Positions 27,404 through 36,358 of a stretch of 64,000 bases of DNA are shown one piece after another; the stretch's first letter is position 1; the number at the start of each line of letters is the position of its first letter. The stretch is from RFSX01 sp964567435 (lineage in GTDB: Bacteria; Bacteroidota; Bacteroidia; Chitinophagales; Saprospiraceae): NCBI GenBank assembly GCA_964567435.1, contig CAZMMQ010000012.1, positions 1 through 64,000 of the forward strand. The letters are read 5' to 3'. The position numbers were made by a program, and so were the translations under genes. The notes under the pieces are model-generated. The model saw nothing but the letters and a program-made list of their open reading frames with translations, was not told where the DNA came from and searched no databases.

Positions 27404-27592
27404 ATGCGTATGCATTCTGACCCATTGCTTCTTCTGCCTAGCTTTAACTCTTCTTGCCCACCACCCAATGGTATTTTAAATATTTGTCAGACTGACAATA
27501 GCTTAGTAATCGGACATTTCAGTACTGAACCACTTGTTTCAACTTGGGTGCTTACTAAATACTATGAAGTACTAAAGGCTATTCTATACTGA
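27404..27592 (+). CDS. possible small ORF, doubtful
   Basis: 62 codons in the 253-bp gap after the 490-aa protein. ATG start, no ribosome-binding site, no recognisable domain (Pro/Ser-rich N-terminus, then GILNICQTDNSLVIGHF). It could be chance or a gene remnant. It ends 1 bp before the convergent EF-hand gene. Confidence 0.2.
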   Translation: MRMHSDPLLLLPSFNSSCPPPNGILNICQTDNSLVIGHFSTEPLVSTWVLTKYYEVLKAILY

Positions 27593-27593
27593 G

Positions 27594-27866
27594 TTACTCC
27601 TGCATAAGCATTGTTGCTGCAGTTTTGAATTCTTTCCAGTCGAATTTTCTATTCTTATCAGCATCTAATCCTTTGAGCATAGTATCAGCAACTACACCTG
27701 AGAGTAATCGACTGACCTTAGCTGATTTGACAAGACGCTTAAGTTCCTTCTTGGTCAAGTAACCATCACTGTTCTTATCGAAAAACTCAAAAGCTTCCTT
27801 TGGCGTATCAAAACTCTGAGTAATGAGTATTCTAATTTTCTTAAGTATATCTTTCTTGGATGCCAT
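27594..27866 (-). CDS. EF-hand domain protein
   Basis: 90-aa protein with two EF-hand loops. The first, DKNSDGYLTKKE (~30-41), keeps all calcium-ligand positions (D1, N3, D5, Y7, E12). The second, DADKNRKFDWKE (~68-79), is also intact apart from Arg in place of the usual Gly at position 6. There is no signal peptide, so it is probably a cytosolic calcium sensor or buffer. Such stand-alone two-hand proteins are uncommon but known in Bacteroidota. Confidence 0.85.
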   Translation of the reverse strand: MASKKDILKKIRILITQSFDTPKEAFEFFDKNSDGYLTKKELKRLVKSAKVSRLLSGVVADTMLKGLDADKNRKFDWKEFKTAATMLMQE

Positions 27867-27901
27867 AAGTTTCTATTTCATTTGTCTCAATATTAATTAT
27901 T

Positions 27902-28339
27902 TCATAAAGAGTTAATCATTACATAAATCCACCCTACCCACACATTTATATTAGACATGAAAAGAATGAATAAAGCCAAATTGATATTGATCCGGTTTTT
28001 CTTTCTCCAAAATAACTGCGTAAGTAATAAGGGAATCCACATCAACGCCATATAAAGAAACCAATAAGGCCAGGTTCCTCGAAACCAAGGTGAATAAATA
28101 CCAGCATACGAGCCCATCACGATGTGAAATAAATAGGATGCAATTAGGAAAGAACCTAAAACACAGAAAATCAGATTGGTTATATTCATTGGTTTCTGGT
28201 ATTTCTTTTCTCTGACTTTGCATACCTTAATTGCAAGGTGCGAAACGAACAAAACGAGTGCAAGAATAGAAAATAGCCTACCTGATATATAGTAGATAGG
28301 ATTGATGGTAGTGTGCCAGCCTGGTGAAACATCATACAT
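27902..28339 (-). CDS. hypothetical four-helix membrane protein
   Basis: 145 aa with four hydrophobic segments (~18-38, 52-72, 83-103, 115-137). It contains a YSPWFRGTWPYWFLYMALMW stretch between helices 2 and 3. No family recognised. It lies 35 bp upstream of the EF-hand gene on the same strand and may be cotranscribed. Confidence 0.65.
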   Translation of the reverse strand: MYDVSPGWHTTINPIYYISGRLFSILALVLFVSHLAIKVCKVREKKYQKPMNITNLIFCVLGSFLIASYLFHIVMGSYAGIYSPWFRGTWPYWFLYMALMWIPLLLTQLFWRKKNRININLALFILFMSNINVWVGWIYVMINSL

Positions 28340-28512
28340 AAGTTCAGATGTATTAAGAGGTCAATAAATAATATAACTTTATCCTCAAACTCATTAAAAT
28401 CAATAGGAATGACAACGTGGTCCTCTACTAAGAGGCTTGCCACTTACTACTTTCTTTGTGTTCATTTTTTCAATCAAAACACCAAAAAGGAATTAATTGT
28501 AATCTTAATTAT

Positions 28513-29283
28513 ATGCGACAGTTAATTTATATAACTTTTCTAGTTTTTCAAAGCTGGGCTATTCTTTCTCAGTGCCCATGTGCCCATGTCCCTATTGACT
28601 CCTCTATCTCAAATTTCAAGAACATCATTAGCGTAGAACTAATTGCAAAATCAAAGAACAATCAAAAATTGAGCAAACAGCAACAATTTCCAAAAGGAAT
28701 AATAAACGAGTTCAAAATTATTGAAGTTTACACTGGAAGATTTGAACCAGGTGACACAATCACTTCTCTAACAGGAAATGGACGAGAAGACAATGGGTTT
28801 GTTTTTGAAATCGGAGAACAATATATATTGTTTCATGAAAGATATATAGACAAATGTTCTCCAACTCAAAAATACAATCGAAAAATGAGTTTAAAATTGC
28901 ATAGTATTCTAAACCCTAACAAACCTCCTCCAATACCTCTACCTCCATCTTATACATCGAAGATGTGGAAGTATGAAACAAATGCAAACTATTACTGGAA
29001 TGGATTGAAAGCTGAAATTATAGGCGAAAACAAAGAAGAAACTTTAGATGAATTCTATACCCAAATTACTAATTCAGGAGAAATTTCAGCAAATAGTTTA
29101 ATAACAATAAAATTAAATAATGAAGGTCGAGTAATTCAGTCGAGAATAATAAGTCAAGCGTACGATATTGAAGCTGACCTCCCTAAGTCATTAAAAATAT
29201 TCATAGAGCAAAACTTTATTTTTCAGACAAAAGATGAACGTTGCTTAATTGAAAATTCAACATGGCGTTATAGATATAAATAG
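28513..29283 (+). CDS. secreted protein with NTR/TIMP-like N-terminal domain
   Basis: 256 aa from the ATG at 28513 (MRQLIYITFLVF), which gives a signal peptide ending ILSQ; the frame is open to 28456. The mature N-terminus begins CPCAHV, and the pattern FKIIEVYTGRFEPGDTIT ... FEIGEQYILFHE ... CSPTQKYNR resembles the NTR/TIMP-like fold found in many Bacteroidota secreted proteins. The last ~100 residues (TLDEFYTQITNSGEISANSLITIKLNNEGRV) look like a TonB C-terminal-type module. Both assignments are by pattern only. Confidence 0.65.
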   Translation: MRQLIYITFLVFQSWAILSQCPCAHVPIDSSISNFKNIISVELIAKSKNNQKLSKQQQFPKGIINEFKIIEVYTGRFEPGDTITSLTGNGREDNGFVFEIGEQYILFHERYIDKCSPTQKYNRKMSLKLHSILNPNKPPPIPLPPSYTSKMWKYETNANYYWNGLKAEIIGENKEETLDEFYTQITNSGEISANSLITIKLNNEGRVIQSRIISQAYDIEADLPKSLKIFIEQNFIFQTKDERCLIENSTWRYRYK

Positions 29284-29492
29284 TAAAATAGGACAGTGAA
29301 TATTTTCATCATTATTATTACCTCATATTCAAATAGGTTCGTCGTTTTATAATAAAGTAGTGTATATAAAAAAGACTTCCTTGCAAGCAGTCAAATCATA
29401 AAATAAAACCGACATATTAAAAAGTCAATAATTGCGTTATTTCTTCAAAAAGTTTTACCAAACATTTATGAGCAATCTAAAAAAGAACATCC

Positions 29493-30365
29493 ATGGTTTC
29501 GATTAAACAAGTTTTCCGGTTACTAATTTTTAATTATTTACTCATCATCTCATCTTCTAGTTTCGGAAATACTCCATGTTTATATAAGCTTACAAGCAAT
29601 GTAAAAATCACACAAGCCGATTTAGATTTATGTGTAGAAGAATTAATAAAGGATAAAGAAAATTCACGTAAAACTTTTTGTGCAATTGTAAATGAACTTA
29701 CAAAAAAGGAATATCAGCCCGTCCAGAGTTACTTTATAGCATCTGATATAATCCTAGAATTAAAACCGAATGACACAATTTCAGTATTCCAGCGATATCT
29801 GGCCATGAAGAAGATCTTGAAGAAAATCGTCCAAAGTAAATTGATTGAGGAAGAAATTATAATCGAAAATCTAAATCAGATAGTGTTACCATGTACATTC
29901 AATTCGATATTCGACTTGTATAGTAATCCTTCTAAAACGCTGATAGAAAAATTGGAAAAACATCTTGTAAATAACATTGATACTAAGCTACAATTTCATG
30001 AGTCGCTTAGAATAAACTATGCTAGGACTATCATTAAATTCAACAACTACAATGTTTCAAAAAAACTGGCAAGCTTCTTTATTAATGATTATCCAAAGCA
30101 GTTATCTAGAATGATAACTATAGCTAATAATAATGGCAGGTTAGATTTAGTATTCCCAGGTGATACAAGAAATCTAGTTTTAAAAACATTATTTGAGCAA
30201 ATCGAAAACGAAAATATGTTCCAGTCATACAGTACTGTACAAACCATAGAGGACATAACAACCTTAAAATTTATAAACAAGTACTTCAGATTTCCTGACA
30301 GAGACCGACATTATAAAGCAGTACGTAAAAAAGCGCTAAAGTATTATAGGAAGAATTATCAATAG
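29493..30365 (+). CDS. hypothetical secreted helical protein
   Basis: 290 aa with signal peptide ending SSSFG. The mature part is mainly alpha-helical and Lys/Ile-rich with two early Cys (CLY, CVEEL) and one CTF. No known domain. Its low GC matches the preceding gene. Convergent with the VOC gene (9-bp gap). Confidence 0.65.
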   Translation: MVSIKQVFRLLIFNYLLIISSSSFGNTPCLYKLTSNVKITQADLDLCVEELIKDKENSRKTFCAIVNELTKKEYQPVQSYFIASDIILELKPNDTISVFQRYLAMKKILKKIVQSKLIEEEIIIENLNQIVLPCTFNSIFDLYSNPSKTLIEKLEKHLVNNIDTKLQFHESLRINYARTIIKFNNYNVSKKLASFFINDYPKQLSRMITIANNNGRLDLVFPGDTRNLVLKTLFEQIENENMFQSYSTVQTIEDITTLKFINKYFRFPDRDRHYKAVRKKALKYYRKNYQ

Positions 30366-30374
30366 AACACCACC

Positions 30375-30815
30375 CTATTCCACATTCAACCCCTTGTTAT
30401 TAGTATCCTTGTGATACTGATCAAAGACTTCATCCACTGGCTCCCATAGCTCTATTTTATTTCCATCCGGATCCAAAATGTGAACAAACTTTCCATAATC
30501 GTAGGTTGTGATTTCATCACAGACAGTCACCCCTTCTTCTATCAGCTCGCCTACTAGCCATTCTAGATCGTCCACTCTATAGTTGACCATGAAAGGACTT
30601 TCTGTCTGGCTGAAGTGATCACTCCCTCTGGACATCGTACTCCATTGTAAGTAGCAACTTTTGTCTGGATTATTCCATTGGCGGGTTTTGAATGTGGCGC
30701 CATATGCATTGGTCTCCATACCAAGGTGGCGAGCATACCATTCCCTAAGCTTTTTTGGGTCATCTGTTTGAAAAAAAATTCCTCCTACTCCCTTGACTCT
30801 TCTTTTTTCTGACAT
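30375..30815 (-). CDS. VOC family (glyoxalase/bleomycin resistance-like) protein
   Basis: 146-aa single-domain protein of the vicinal oxygen chelate superfamily. It has the first beta-alpha-beta unit (VGGIFFQTDDPKKLREWYARHLG) and the second (FMVNYRVDDLEWLVGELIEEGV ... KFVHILDPDGNKIELWEP), ending in the typical metal-binding Glu region. The substrate is unknown. Cytosolic. Confidence 0.88.
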   Translation of the reverse strand: MSEKRRVKGVGGIFFQTDDPKKLREWYARHLGMETNAYGATFKTRQWNNPDKSCYLQWSTMSRGSDHFSQTESPFMVNYRVDDLEWLVGELIEEGVTVCDEITTYDYGKFVHILDPDGNKIELWEPVDEVFDQYHKDTNNKGLNVE

Positions 30816-30897
30816 ATTATTTAATTATGGTTTATACAATACATTGAACCTGATATTTGCATAAAGCATGATGACTTATCATATTAGTAATCACACT

Positions 30898-31410
30898 CTA
30901 GTAAGCTTTCAGGTATAAACCTAAGGTGATAGCACCTAATCCATAACTACCTTCAGCAAATACTCCAAAACGCCAAAATAGATTATAGCGGATTCCTGCG
31001 CCACCACCCCAAGCGGTATATTGTGTCTGTTCCGCAACCCTGGGTCCTACATAATTTGGATCATTATTGATATCTTCAAATCCAACACCTAAGGCAAAAA
31101 AGGCATAGGCATCCAATCTTTCACTTTCAAATATATAAGGATGATATGACACTCTTCCTGCAAGGATAAGTTCAGATCTATCCCCATCTTCGATATCTTG
31201 GATTCTAAAATTCACAACAGCTCCAAACCCAAAATCTCCAGAGTTCACTACACTGTCATCTAGTGTTCTCCCAAAGATATATGAGAACCCTTGTCCTTCG
31301 CCTACACTATAACCTACACTATGAGATTTGGTGAATTCTTGTGATATGACTTCATTTAGAATGGTGAATCCTAGCATCTGTAGACAGACTAAAATGATTG
31401 TTCTTTTCAT
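30898..31410 (-). CDS. hypothetical outer-membrane protein
   Basis: 170 aa with an N-terminal signal sequence. The mature protein is strand-rich (SVGYSVGEGQGFSYIFG, FGFGAVVNFRI, LILAGRVSYHPYIFE, AYAFFALGVGF, GAGIRYNLFWRFGVFAEGSYGLGAITLGLYLKAY), a small eight-strand-like barrel. No specific family recognised. Confidence 0.72.
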   Translation of the reverse strand: MKRTIILVCLQMLGFTILNEVISQEFTKSHSVGYSVGEGQGFSYIFGRTLDDSVVNSGDFGFGAVVNFRIQDIEDGDRSELILAGRVSYHPYIFESERLDAYAFFALGVGFEDINNDPNYVGPRVAEQTQYTAWGGGAGIRYNLFWRFGVFAEGSYGLGAITLGLYLKAY

Positions 31411-31557
31411 GTTTTGTTCTTTTTATTGAATTTTTTCTCTCTGCCAATATGCCCAGCTCATCTGTTTATTTGCACAATTCATCAGAAAAAGATAACGGTA
31501 TTCTGCAAAGAGCAATAAATTAATAGTGTAATTATCAAAAACATCAAATCTAAACAA

Positions 31558-32247
31558 ATGAAATACTTCAATACTTTAACCTTCCTGTTACTAATCACTT
31601 CTCTTTTTTCTCAACGAGTGACTCAAGAATTAGAGGAATTCAACTCCCTTGATGTTGCAACTGGTGTGGAAGTCAACCTTAGACAAGGTGAGCCAAGGGC
31701 AGACATTAATGTCAAAAAAGGAAATATTGAAGACCTCATAGTAGAAGTCAACGGATCGGAATTAAAGATAAAGTTTAAAAATAACAGAGGATGGAACTGG
31801 TCTAGCGGATCTAGACATGCTAAAATAGATCTTTACTGCGGCGATCTGAAATCCATAGAAACATCATCTGGTGCCAGTGTCGAATCAGACTTTATTATGA
31901 GTACAAAGCACTTCAGCGCAGATGCTTCCAGTGGCTCAACAATCTCAATATCTGTGGAGTCCAACAGCTTTACTGCAGATGTATCCTCAGGTTCTGTTGT
32001 AGAAGTTGATGGCGTTACTGATGAGTTAGAAGTAGATGCGAGTTCTGGTGCATCATTTAGAGGCGTTCGCATGAAGGCTAAGGAAGTAAATGCAGATGTA
32101 TCCAGTGGTGCAAGCATCAAAGTTTGGTCAACGGACAAATTTGAAGGTGGCGCCAGTTCTGGAGGTTCTATAAAGTATAAGGGGAATCCTAAGTATACTA
32201 ACATTGATTCAGGCAAATGGTCTGGAGGCTCAATTGTAAAAATTTAG
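31558..32247 (+). CDS. DUF2807 (GIN domain) secreted protein
   Basis: 229 aa with signal peptide ending in LFSQ. The DUF2807 (putative auto-transporter adhesin head, GIN) domain is clear: FNSLDVATGVEVNLRQG near 26, and a right-handed beta-helix-like series of ASSGS/DVSSGAS turns (SSGASVESD, ASSGSTIS, VSSGSVVEVDG, ASSGASFRG, VSSGASIKV). Surface or periplasmic. Widespread in Bacteroidota, with no fixed function. Confidence 0.9.
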   Translation: MKYFNTLTFLLLITSLFSQRVTQELEEFNSLDVATGVEVNLRQGEPRADINVKKGNIEDLIVEVNGSELKIKFKNNRGWNWSSGSRHAKIDLYCGDLKSIETSSGASVESDFIMSTKHFSADASSGSTISISVESNSFTADVSSGSVVEVDGVTDELEVDASSGASFRGVRMKAKEVNADVSSGASIKVWSTDKFEGGASSGGSIKYKGNPKYTNIDSGKWSGGSIVKI

Positions 32248-32372
32248 TCGGAATCATCTAGAAATTGGTCCTTTTTTAGATTTTTTAGCCATTTTGAAGA
32301 ATTGTAGTCATTAATGGTAATTCTAGTGCAGAATATCCTCCATATTCCAATGCTTACTCATCATTAAAGTGC

Positions 32373-32380
32373 TACTTTTG
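32373..32380 (+). promoter_or_regulatory. TAnnTTTG -7 box of the helicase gene
   Basis: TACTTTTG fits the Bacteroidota -7 consensus, 47 bp upstream of the ATG at 32428. An AAGGAG at 32408-32413 between them may be a ribosome site, though 14 bp from the start. Confidence 0.5.
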
Positions 32381-32427
32381 CGCTTTGTTTGATCTAAATC
32401 TTATTGGTAAGGAGAATTTTTGCGAGC

Positions 32428-33921
32428 ATGAGTGAGAAAAAGGCTAAGAAATTATACGATTACCAGGCAAAAGATTTGGAACATATATTCGAACGGTTCC
32501 AAAACTGCCCTCCAGACTACAAGCTACTCTATCAACTGCCTACAGGAGGTGGAAAGACTGTCATATTCTCAGAAATTACACGGAAGTATATTTCTGATAA
32601 AAACAAGAAAGTACTTATCCTCACTCATAGAATTGAGTTAGCTTCACAGACCTCTACAATGCTATCAGAATTTGGAGTTGCCAATATGATAATAGATAGT
32701 AAGGTGAAAGAGGTCAGCGCTAATGATAGCCACAACTGCTATGTCGCCATGGTAGAAACGCTGAATAATAGGTTACAAGAAAAGGCTGTTGCATTTGAAA
32801 ATCTGGGACTTATTATAATAGATGAAGCCCATTACAATTCTTTTAGAAAGCTATTTAAGTATTTTGAACAACAGTTTATTCTTGGCGTAACAGCAACTCC
32901 GCTATCCTCGAATATCAAGCTGCCAATGAAGGACTCCTATCAGGAACTAATATGTGGATCAACGATAGGCTATTTGGTAGAGAATAAATTTTTGGCTAAG
33001 GCGACAACCTATACTTACGATGTGTCATTGGGCTCCTTGAAAGTAGGTATCAATGGGGACTATACTGTAAAGTCATCCGAGATGCTCTATGGGAATATCC
33101 TCATGCAGAATAAACTACTATATGCTTATCGTGAACGGTGTCAGAATAAAAAAACACTGATTTTCAATAACGGGATTAACACGTCGAAGCAAGTTTTTGC
33201 AACATTCCACGAGGCAGGGTTCAAAAATATTAAGCATCTTGACAGTACGATGGGCAAACCAGAAAGACGGGAAGTCATCGAATGGTTTAGAGATACTCCT
33301 GGCTCAATACTCACCTCGGTTGGAATCCTTACAACGGGTTTTGATGAACCAACAATCGAGGCCATAGTAATGAATAGAGCCACTAAATCTCCAACGCTTT
33401 ATTATCAGATGATAGGACGTGGTTCGCGTATATTACCTACTAAAACTGATTTTGTAGTAGTTGACTTAGGAAATAATGCAGCACGTTTCGGATTGTGGAC
33501 GGCAGATGTCGATTGGCAAAAAATCTTTAAAGCACCTGATCTCTACCTTCTTAGTCTTGCTACAGATGAAGAGATAGAACGAAAGTTTAGGTATGTGATG
33601 CCAGAGGAACTCAAGGCCATGTTTCCTAATTCTGAAATCATAAACTTCGATATAAAGGCAGAAAATGAAAAAATAGTGGCGGCCGGCCTAAAGTCATCAA
33701 CCGTATTGGACAAATCTATAGAAATACATGCCAATATGATTGTTGAAAATAGTGATGAAATCACAAAGGCATTTGCGTTGGCTAGAATGTTAGAAGATGA
33801 GATCCATTATAGAGTCAAGCAGTACTGCTATCTCATATCTAAGAGTACCAGAAATTATAGAGAATGGTTACTTGAGGACTACATCAAAAGATTGAAGAAA
33901 ATGATTTTGATGAAAATCTAG
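32428..33921 (+). CDS. RadD-like SF2 DEAD/DEAH box helicase
   Basis: Superfamily 2 helicase of 497 aa, COG1061-type as in RadD/SSL2. Motifs: Q-like YDYQAKDLEHIF near 11, Walker A PTGGGKT near 40, DEAH near 132, TATP near 163, ILTTGFDEP near 298 and QMIGRGSR near 328. The C-terminal ~100 residues contain no zinc-finger of the RadD type that I can see. Start chosen at the ATG 32428 (MSEKKAKK), since the upstream TTG at 32404 lies closer to the promoter box. The next gene starts 44 bp downstream. Confidence 0.88.
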   Translation: MSEKKAKKLYDYQAKDLEHIFERFQNCPPDYKLLYQLPTGGGKTVIFSEITRKYISDKNKKVLILTHRIELASQTSTMLSEFGVANMIIDSKVKEVSANDSHNCYVAMVETLNNRLQEKAVAFENLGLIIIDEAHYNSFRKLFKYFEQQFILGVTATPLSSNIKLPMKDSYQELICGSTIGYLVENKFLAKATTYTYDVSLGSLKVGINGDYTVKSSEMLYGNILMQNKLLYAYRERCQNKKTLIFNNGINTSKQVFATFHEAGFKNIKHLDSTMGKPERREVIEWFRDTPGSILTSVGILTTGFDEPTIEAIVMNRATKSPTLYYQMIGRGSRILPTKTDFVVVDLGNNAARFGLWTADVDWQKIFKAPDLYLLSLATDEEIERKFRYVMPEELKAMFPNSEIINFDIKAENEKIVAAGLKSSTVLDKSIEIHANMIVENSDEITKAFALARMLEDEIHYRVKQYCYLISKSTRNYREWLLEDYIKRLKKMILMKI

Positions 33922-33965
33922 TTTTAACTACAGATATTGATTAGCCATTTATAATATTATTACAT

Positions 33966-34829
33966 ATGGGCAATAATAGTGTTATTCGATTAGGTGGCGT
34001 GCCTGAGCACTTTAACCTACCAATACATCTTGGTATTGAAAATGGAGATTTTTCTGATAGAGGAATTGATTTACAGTGGACAACTTTCAAAGGTGGTACT
34101 GGTCAGATGACCAAGGCCTTAAGAGACAAAGAAGTCGATGCGTGCATATTATTGACTGAAGGGATTATTACAGACATCATAAGAGGAAACGCCTCTAAAC
34201 TCATAAGTATTTATGTCAAGACTCCACTATGCTGGGGTATCCATACTGGTGCTAGTAATTCTTTGGATAACTACAATGATATATTCGACAAGAAATATGC
34301 GATTTCTCGATTTGGATCAGGCTCACATTTGATGCCTATAGTAGATGCTAACTCAAAAGGGTACAAATTATCAGAATCCCAATTTAATGTCATTAAAAAT
34401 CTCGACGGCGCTCTGACCTCTCTTTCTTCAATAGAAACAGATATTTTCTACTGGGAAAAATTTACAACCAAGCCATATGTGGATAAAGGCACGCTTAAGC
34501 GAATAGGCGAATTCTATACACCATGGCCATGTTTTGTAATTGCTGCAACTGAAGATGTCCTTGAAAGAAAACCAGATGATATTATTAGAATGCTTCGCAT
34601 AATCCATGATAATTGTGATCGATTTATGCATAATAAATCAGCTATAGAATTAGTGAGTAAGCGATACAAGCAAAAGTCTGAAGATGTGGAACGCTGGTAT
34701 CATTCGACCGAATGGGCAATCCATGGGTGGATTACTAATAAGATGCTGAGCAGCGTATTATACAATCTACAATTAGCAGGTATCATTGACCATCAAGAAG
34801 AACTTCCTGATTTGGTATGGAATAGGTAA
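33966..34829 (+). CDS. solute-binding-fold protein (NMT1/THI5-like) without signal peptide
   Basis: 287 aa with the type 2 periplasmic-binding fold seen in ABC substrate-binding proteins of the SsuA/THI5 group: LGGVPEHFNLPIHLGIENG at the N-terminus, FKGGTGQMTKALRDKEVDACILLTEG near 40, and SRFGSGSHLM near 118. It has neither signal peptide nor lipobox, and no ABC permease or ATPase gene lies nearby, so it probably acts in the cytosol. It resembles the Ca3427-type subgroup described from fungi and bacteria. The ligand is unknown. Confidence 0.75.
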   Translation: MGNNSVIRLGGVPEHFNLPIHLGIENGDFSDRGIDLQWTTFKGGTGQMTKALRDKEVDACILLTEGIITDIIRGNASKLISIYVKTPLCWGIHTGASNSLDNYNDIFDKKYAISRFGSGSHLMPIVDANSKGYKLSESQFNVIKNLDGALTSLSSIETDIFYWEKFTTKPYVDKGTLKRIGEFYTPWPCFVIAATEDVLERKPDDIIRMLRIIHDNCDRFMHNKSAIELVSKRYKQKSEDVERWYHSTEWAIHGWITNKMLSSVLYNLQLAGIIDHQEELPDLVWNR

Positions 34830-34843
34830 GTCACCTTTTTCAA

Positions 34844-35221
34844 CTAATGCCCTATCATTATCTCAAAATCTTTAATAATAAAAAGCTCCCCAAAAAAACT
34901 AGGGTCAGGAAATAAAAGAATGAGATCAAATTCATGAAAACAAGCATCGAAAACAACCTCCAACCCATCAATCCTGAAAATATCTGGCATCTCTTTGGAT
35001 ACTGCAATTAAATGATCTCCTGCAGCATTTTTCTCATCCATCTTAATCGCCCATGCGTCATAGCAGGGTATAAAAAATACTATACCTTTTGCACAGACTC
35101 TAGAAAACAAGGTGTCATCCTCACAAGTTAATATTGACATCTCTTCCTGTTGATTTCCACAAGAGGATATGATGCTCAATCCTAAAAGTCCAATCATTGA
35201 TGCCGTAATAAATGCTTTCAT
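34844..35221 (-). CDS. hypothetical lipoprotein
   Basis: 125 aa with lipobox IISSC near residue 21. The mature part has four further Cys (ILTCED, RVCAKG, IPCYDAW, DACFHEF), which suggests disulfides. No family recognised. Convergent with the solute-binding-fold gene (14 bp between ends). Confidence 0.7.
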   Translation of the reverse strand: MKAFITASMIGLLGLSIISSCGNQQEEMSILTCEDDTLFSRVCAKGIVFFIPCYDAWAIKMDEKNAAGDHLIAVSKEMPDIFRIDGLEVVFDACFHEFDLILLFPDPSFFGELFIIKDFEIMIGH

Positions 35222-35382
35222 AATCGATATTTTCTAAAGTTATCTACCTATAAAGACAGCAAATGACATCCATGTTGTTGGATATGGAAAGAAATACCTG
35301 TATGACCTTCGTTACTGACCACTACGGCGATACTGGTGGCTAGCGGTCATAGTCTGATATATCTTTTATAGCTAACTAACTA

Positions 35383-36225
35383 TTAATTATTTAATATCAG
35401 AGGCAAGCCACCATCTTGACCGCCTACTATCACGACCTTTGTGTTTTCTGATTTACTTAATTCAAGTGTTGCTTCTATCCCTTTATCCTGGAGAATCTTA
35501 TCTGTCAGTGAGGCATTTAGAATTTTATTGGCATCTGCCTTCGCCTGCGCTTCTATGATTTTTCTTTCAGCCTCTTTTCTTTCTCTATCCAATCGGAACT
35601 CATACTGAAATGACAATTGCTCTTCCTGAAGCTTTTGCTCGATCGCATTTCTCAGTGTCTCAGGTAATACAACAGAACGTATTAAAACCGCATCCAGGTT
35701 GATGTGCTTTGGCTTTAATGCTTCTTTAGTCATCTGAAAAATTTCATCTTGAATCGCATCCCGTTTTGTAGAGTATAATTCTTCAGGCAAATACTTACCA
35801 ATTACCTCTCTAGTGGCCGATCTTATTTCCGGAAGTATGATCGCATTCGCATACCCTTTACCTATTTTCTGATGAAGGAAGCCTACTTCATCATGCAGAG
35901 GATTGTATCTCCATGATAAATCAATATTAATTGATAACCCATTTTTAGAGAGTACATCCATCTTCTCTTTCATATCAGAAAATCTTACATCATATTTTTC
36001 CAAGGTATTCCATGGGGCTACAATCTGAAACCCTTCATCATATACTTTGTCTACGACTACCCCTTCTCCCAATCTTTTGAACAGTACACCTTTATGCCCA
36101 GGAGGTATCGTCACGAAAACCGTGGATGAGAGAATAGATAAAATCATCATAATGAGAATGAACGCAACAGCGTATTTCACAATGTTGGTTGGAATATTGA
36201 TTGGTTGTGGTCGTCGATTATTCAT
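35383..36225 (-). CDS. prohibitin family SPFH protein
   Basis: 280-aa membrane-anchored SPFH (prohibitin-type) protein. One N-terminal transmembrane helix (~15-36) is followed by the PHB domain (VFVTIPPGHKGVLFKRLGEGVV through FQIVAPWNTLEKYDVRF) and a helical, charged C-terminus (~190-255, EFRLDRERKEAERKIIEAQAKADANK). These proteins form large ring complexes that organise membrane proteases and lipids. Single gene with no NfeD partner beside it. Confidence 0.9.
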   Translation of the reverse strand: MNNRRPQPINIPTNIVKYAVAFILIMMILSILSSTVFVTIPPGHKGVLFKRLGEGVVVDKVYDEGFQIVAPWNTLEKYDVRFSDMKEKMDVLSKNGLSINIDLSWRYNPLHDEVGFLHQKIGKGYANAIILPEIRSATREVIGKYLPEELYSTKRDAIQDEIFQMTKEALKPKHINLDAVLIRSVVLPETLRNAIEQKLQEEQLSFQYEFRLDRERKEAERKIIEAQAKADANKILNASLTDKILQDKGIEATLELSKSENTKVVIVGGQDGGLPLILNN

Positions 36226-36358
36226 TTGAGCCTACTGGTTATAACGTGAAGAATTAGTATTTTAAATAGAATCTAAGTTAGTAACATTTATATTATCGAA
36301 AAGATTCATACTATTATGAAGATTGGATGAAAATCCTATTTCCATAGACTAAGATATA

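Noticed and set aside
27404..27592. 62-codon plus-strand frame as a confident gene
   Set aside because: No RBS, domain or promoter; kept only as a low-confidence entry.
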